NCBI GenBank assembly: GCA_013821615.1
Contig: JACDGQ010000176.1
Span: 1 to 6,834 of the forward strand
Reading direction: 5' to 3'
DNA: 6,834 nucleotides
DNA from: Planctomycetota bacterium
Lineage (GTDB): Bacteria; Planctomycetota; UBA11346
The notes under the pieces are model-generated. The model had not been told where the DNA came from, searched no databases, and worked only from the letters and a program-made list of their open reading frames with translations. Positions 5,973 through 6,834 of this stretch are shown one piece after another (within the stretch, counting starts at the first letter, position 1; each line of letters begins with the position of its first letter). Both the position numbers and the translations under genes were made by a program.

Positions 5973-6834
5973 GCGACCACGTCCCCACGGCTGAGCACGA
6001 CAGCCACGAAGATCCGATGAGCCACGTGCCGCCGCCGAGCCTGTGGCCGCTGCTGGTCACGGGCGGGCTGACCCTGGTGCCCTTCGGCGTGGTCTCGCTG
6101 CTCGGCACGCTCAACAAGTCGTGGTGGTGGGGTCCGCTGACCAACCCCACCGTCGGTCTCATCCTCGTCGGCTTGGGTGGCCTGATCTTCCTGTACTGCC
6201 TGATGGGCTGGTGCAACCAGATCATCCGCGAGAAACTGATCAGCCACGACGTGGCCAAGCAGCAGACCGACCTGCAGGCCTTCATCCTGCTCTTCCTCAC
6301 TGGCGAGCTGATGGCATTCGGCGCAGTGTTCAGCTACTTCTACTACAAGAAGTTCTGGGACCCGCAGTTCGGTCCGGTGGAAGGCATGGAGTTCGGCGGC
6401 CCGACCGTCGCCTACGCCACGTTCCTGCTGCTGTTCAGCTCGGTGACCTGCGAGTTCGCGCACCACGCTCTGCAGCATCACAAGGTGATGACGGCCAAGA
6501 TCCTGTTCGTCTGCACCATCCTGCTCGGCGTCGCCTTCCTCGGCTTCCAGGGCTATGAGTGGGGCGAGCTCATCCAGAAGGGCTTCTACCCGACCGGCGA
6601 GGCGATCAGCGACTCGTCGGCGTCGGCGTTCGCGTCGTGCTTCTACGTCGGCACCGGGTTCCATGGCCTGCACGTCGCCATCGGCCTGATCATGCTGTTC
6701 ATGGTGCTGATGCGCCTCGAGTTCGGCCATTTCCAGGGCAAGCGCCACTTCGCGGTGGTGGCGGCCTCCTGGTACTGGCACTTCGTCGACATCGTGTGGG
6801 TGCTGCTGTTCATCACCGTCTACGTGGTCGGGTG
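5969..6834 (+). CDS. coxC: Cytochrome c oxidase subunit III (CoxC), 3'-partial
   Basis: This core subunit has no metal centres; in the family it binds lipid, helps proton uptake and protects CoxA from turnover inactivation. The start is the ATG overlapping the stop of the small ORF (ATGA). The frame runs to the window end with 288 complete codons. Seven membrane helices are predicted, after a hydrophilic N-terminus with four histidines in the first 19 residues. Family landmarks are the helix-III glutamate Glu113 (LTGELMAFG), GYEWGEL, TGFHGLH (His232, His235) and the last-helix motif YWHFVDIVW. That motif normally lies close to the C-terminus, so little is missing; the final two bases, TG, could begin a Trp or Cys codon or a TGA stop. 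There is no fusion to CoxA. Confidence 0.95.
   Translation, partial: MSDHVPTAEHDSHEDPMSHVPPPSLWPLLVTGGLTLVPFGVVSLLGTLNKSWWWGPLTNPTVGLILVGLGGLIFLYCLMGWCNQIIREKLISHDVAKQQTDLQAFILLFLTGELMAFGAVFSYFYYKKFWDPQFGPVEGMEFGGPTVAYATFLLLFSSVTCEFAHHALQHHKVMTAKILFVCTILLGVAFLGFQGYEWGELIQKGFYPTGEAISDSSASAFASCFYVGTGFHGLHVAIGLIMLFMVLMRLEFGHFQGKRHFAVVAASWYWHFVDIVWVLLFITVYVVG

Noticed and set aside
5969..6025. Histidine-containing N-terminus of CoxC as a metal-binding site
   Set aside because: Four histidines are spread over a short, probably disordered cytoplasmic segment with no recognised spacing. This is not enough to propose a site.
5666..6781. Open frame of 371 codons on the minus strand opposite coxC
   Set aside because: It is a shadow of coxC. 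The coxC frame has clear family motifs, and the antisense product does not.

Overview
The window holds one polycistronic cluster, all on the + strand, for an aa3-type (heme-copper) cytochrome c oxidase and the factors that build it. The order is coxB (subunit II, 5' end outside the window), coxA (subunit I, complete), ctaA (heme A synthase, Cox15-like), ctaB (heme O synthase), ctaG (Cox11-type CuB assembly factor), a 75-codon single-pass membrane protein I cannot name, and coxC (subunit III, running off the 3' end, probably within a few residues of its natural end). No RNA gene, mobile element, repeat array or CRISPR is visible.

The DNA is clearly GC-rich with strong G/C preference at third codon positions (judged by eye, not computed). 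This produces long open frames on the opposite strand that are artefacts. A Cox11-type factor beside CoxA/B/C and CtaA/CtaB points to a Gram-negative aerobe, most likely Pseudomonadota or a relative. The sequence alone does not let me assign a genus.

Layout: bases 1-1145 end coxB. A Shine-Dalgarno sequence overlapping its stop starts coxA (1154-2851). An 84-base gap, the only non-coding stretch of any size, carries a small GC hairpin and then a GAGG ribosome site. From ctaA (2936) onward the genes are packed tightly: ctaA/ctaB, ctaG/small ORF and small ORF/coxC each overlap as ATGA, and ctaB/ctaG are 6 bases apart.

How they work together: CtaB farnesylates heme b to heme o, CtaA oxidises heme o to heme a, and CtaG delivers copper to the CuB site of CoxA. 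CoxB carries the binuclear CuA centre that takes electrons from cytochrome c. CoxA holds heme a and the heme a3-CuB site that reduces O2 and pumps protons. CoxC stabilises the core.

The system is recognisable, but three points deserve attention. (1) CoxA lacks the helix-VI glutamate of A1-type oxidases and has the YSHPxVY signature of A2-type oxidases. (2) CoxB has an intact CuA site, but the aromatic patch thought to receive electrons from cytochrome c is changed (W to F, Y to A). (3) CoxB carries a long C-terminal tail with no heme-binding motif. The small membrane protein between ctaG and coxC is the most plausible undescribed component.
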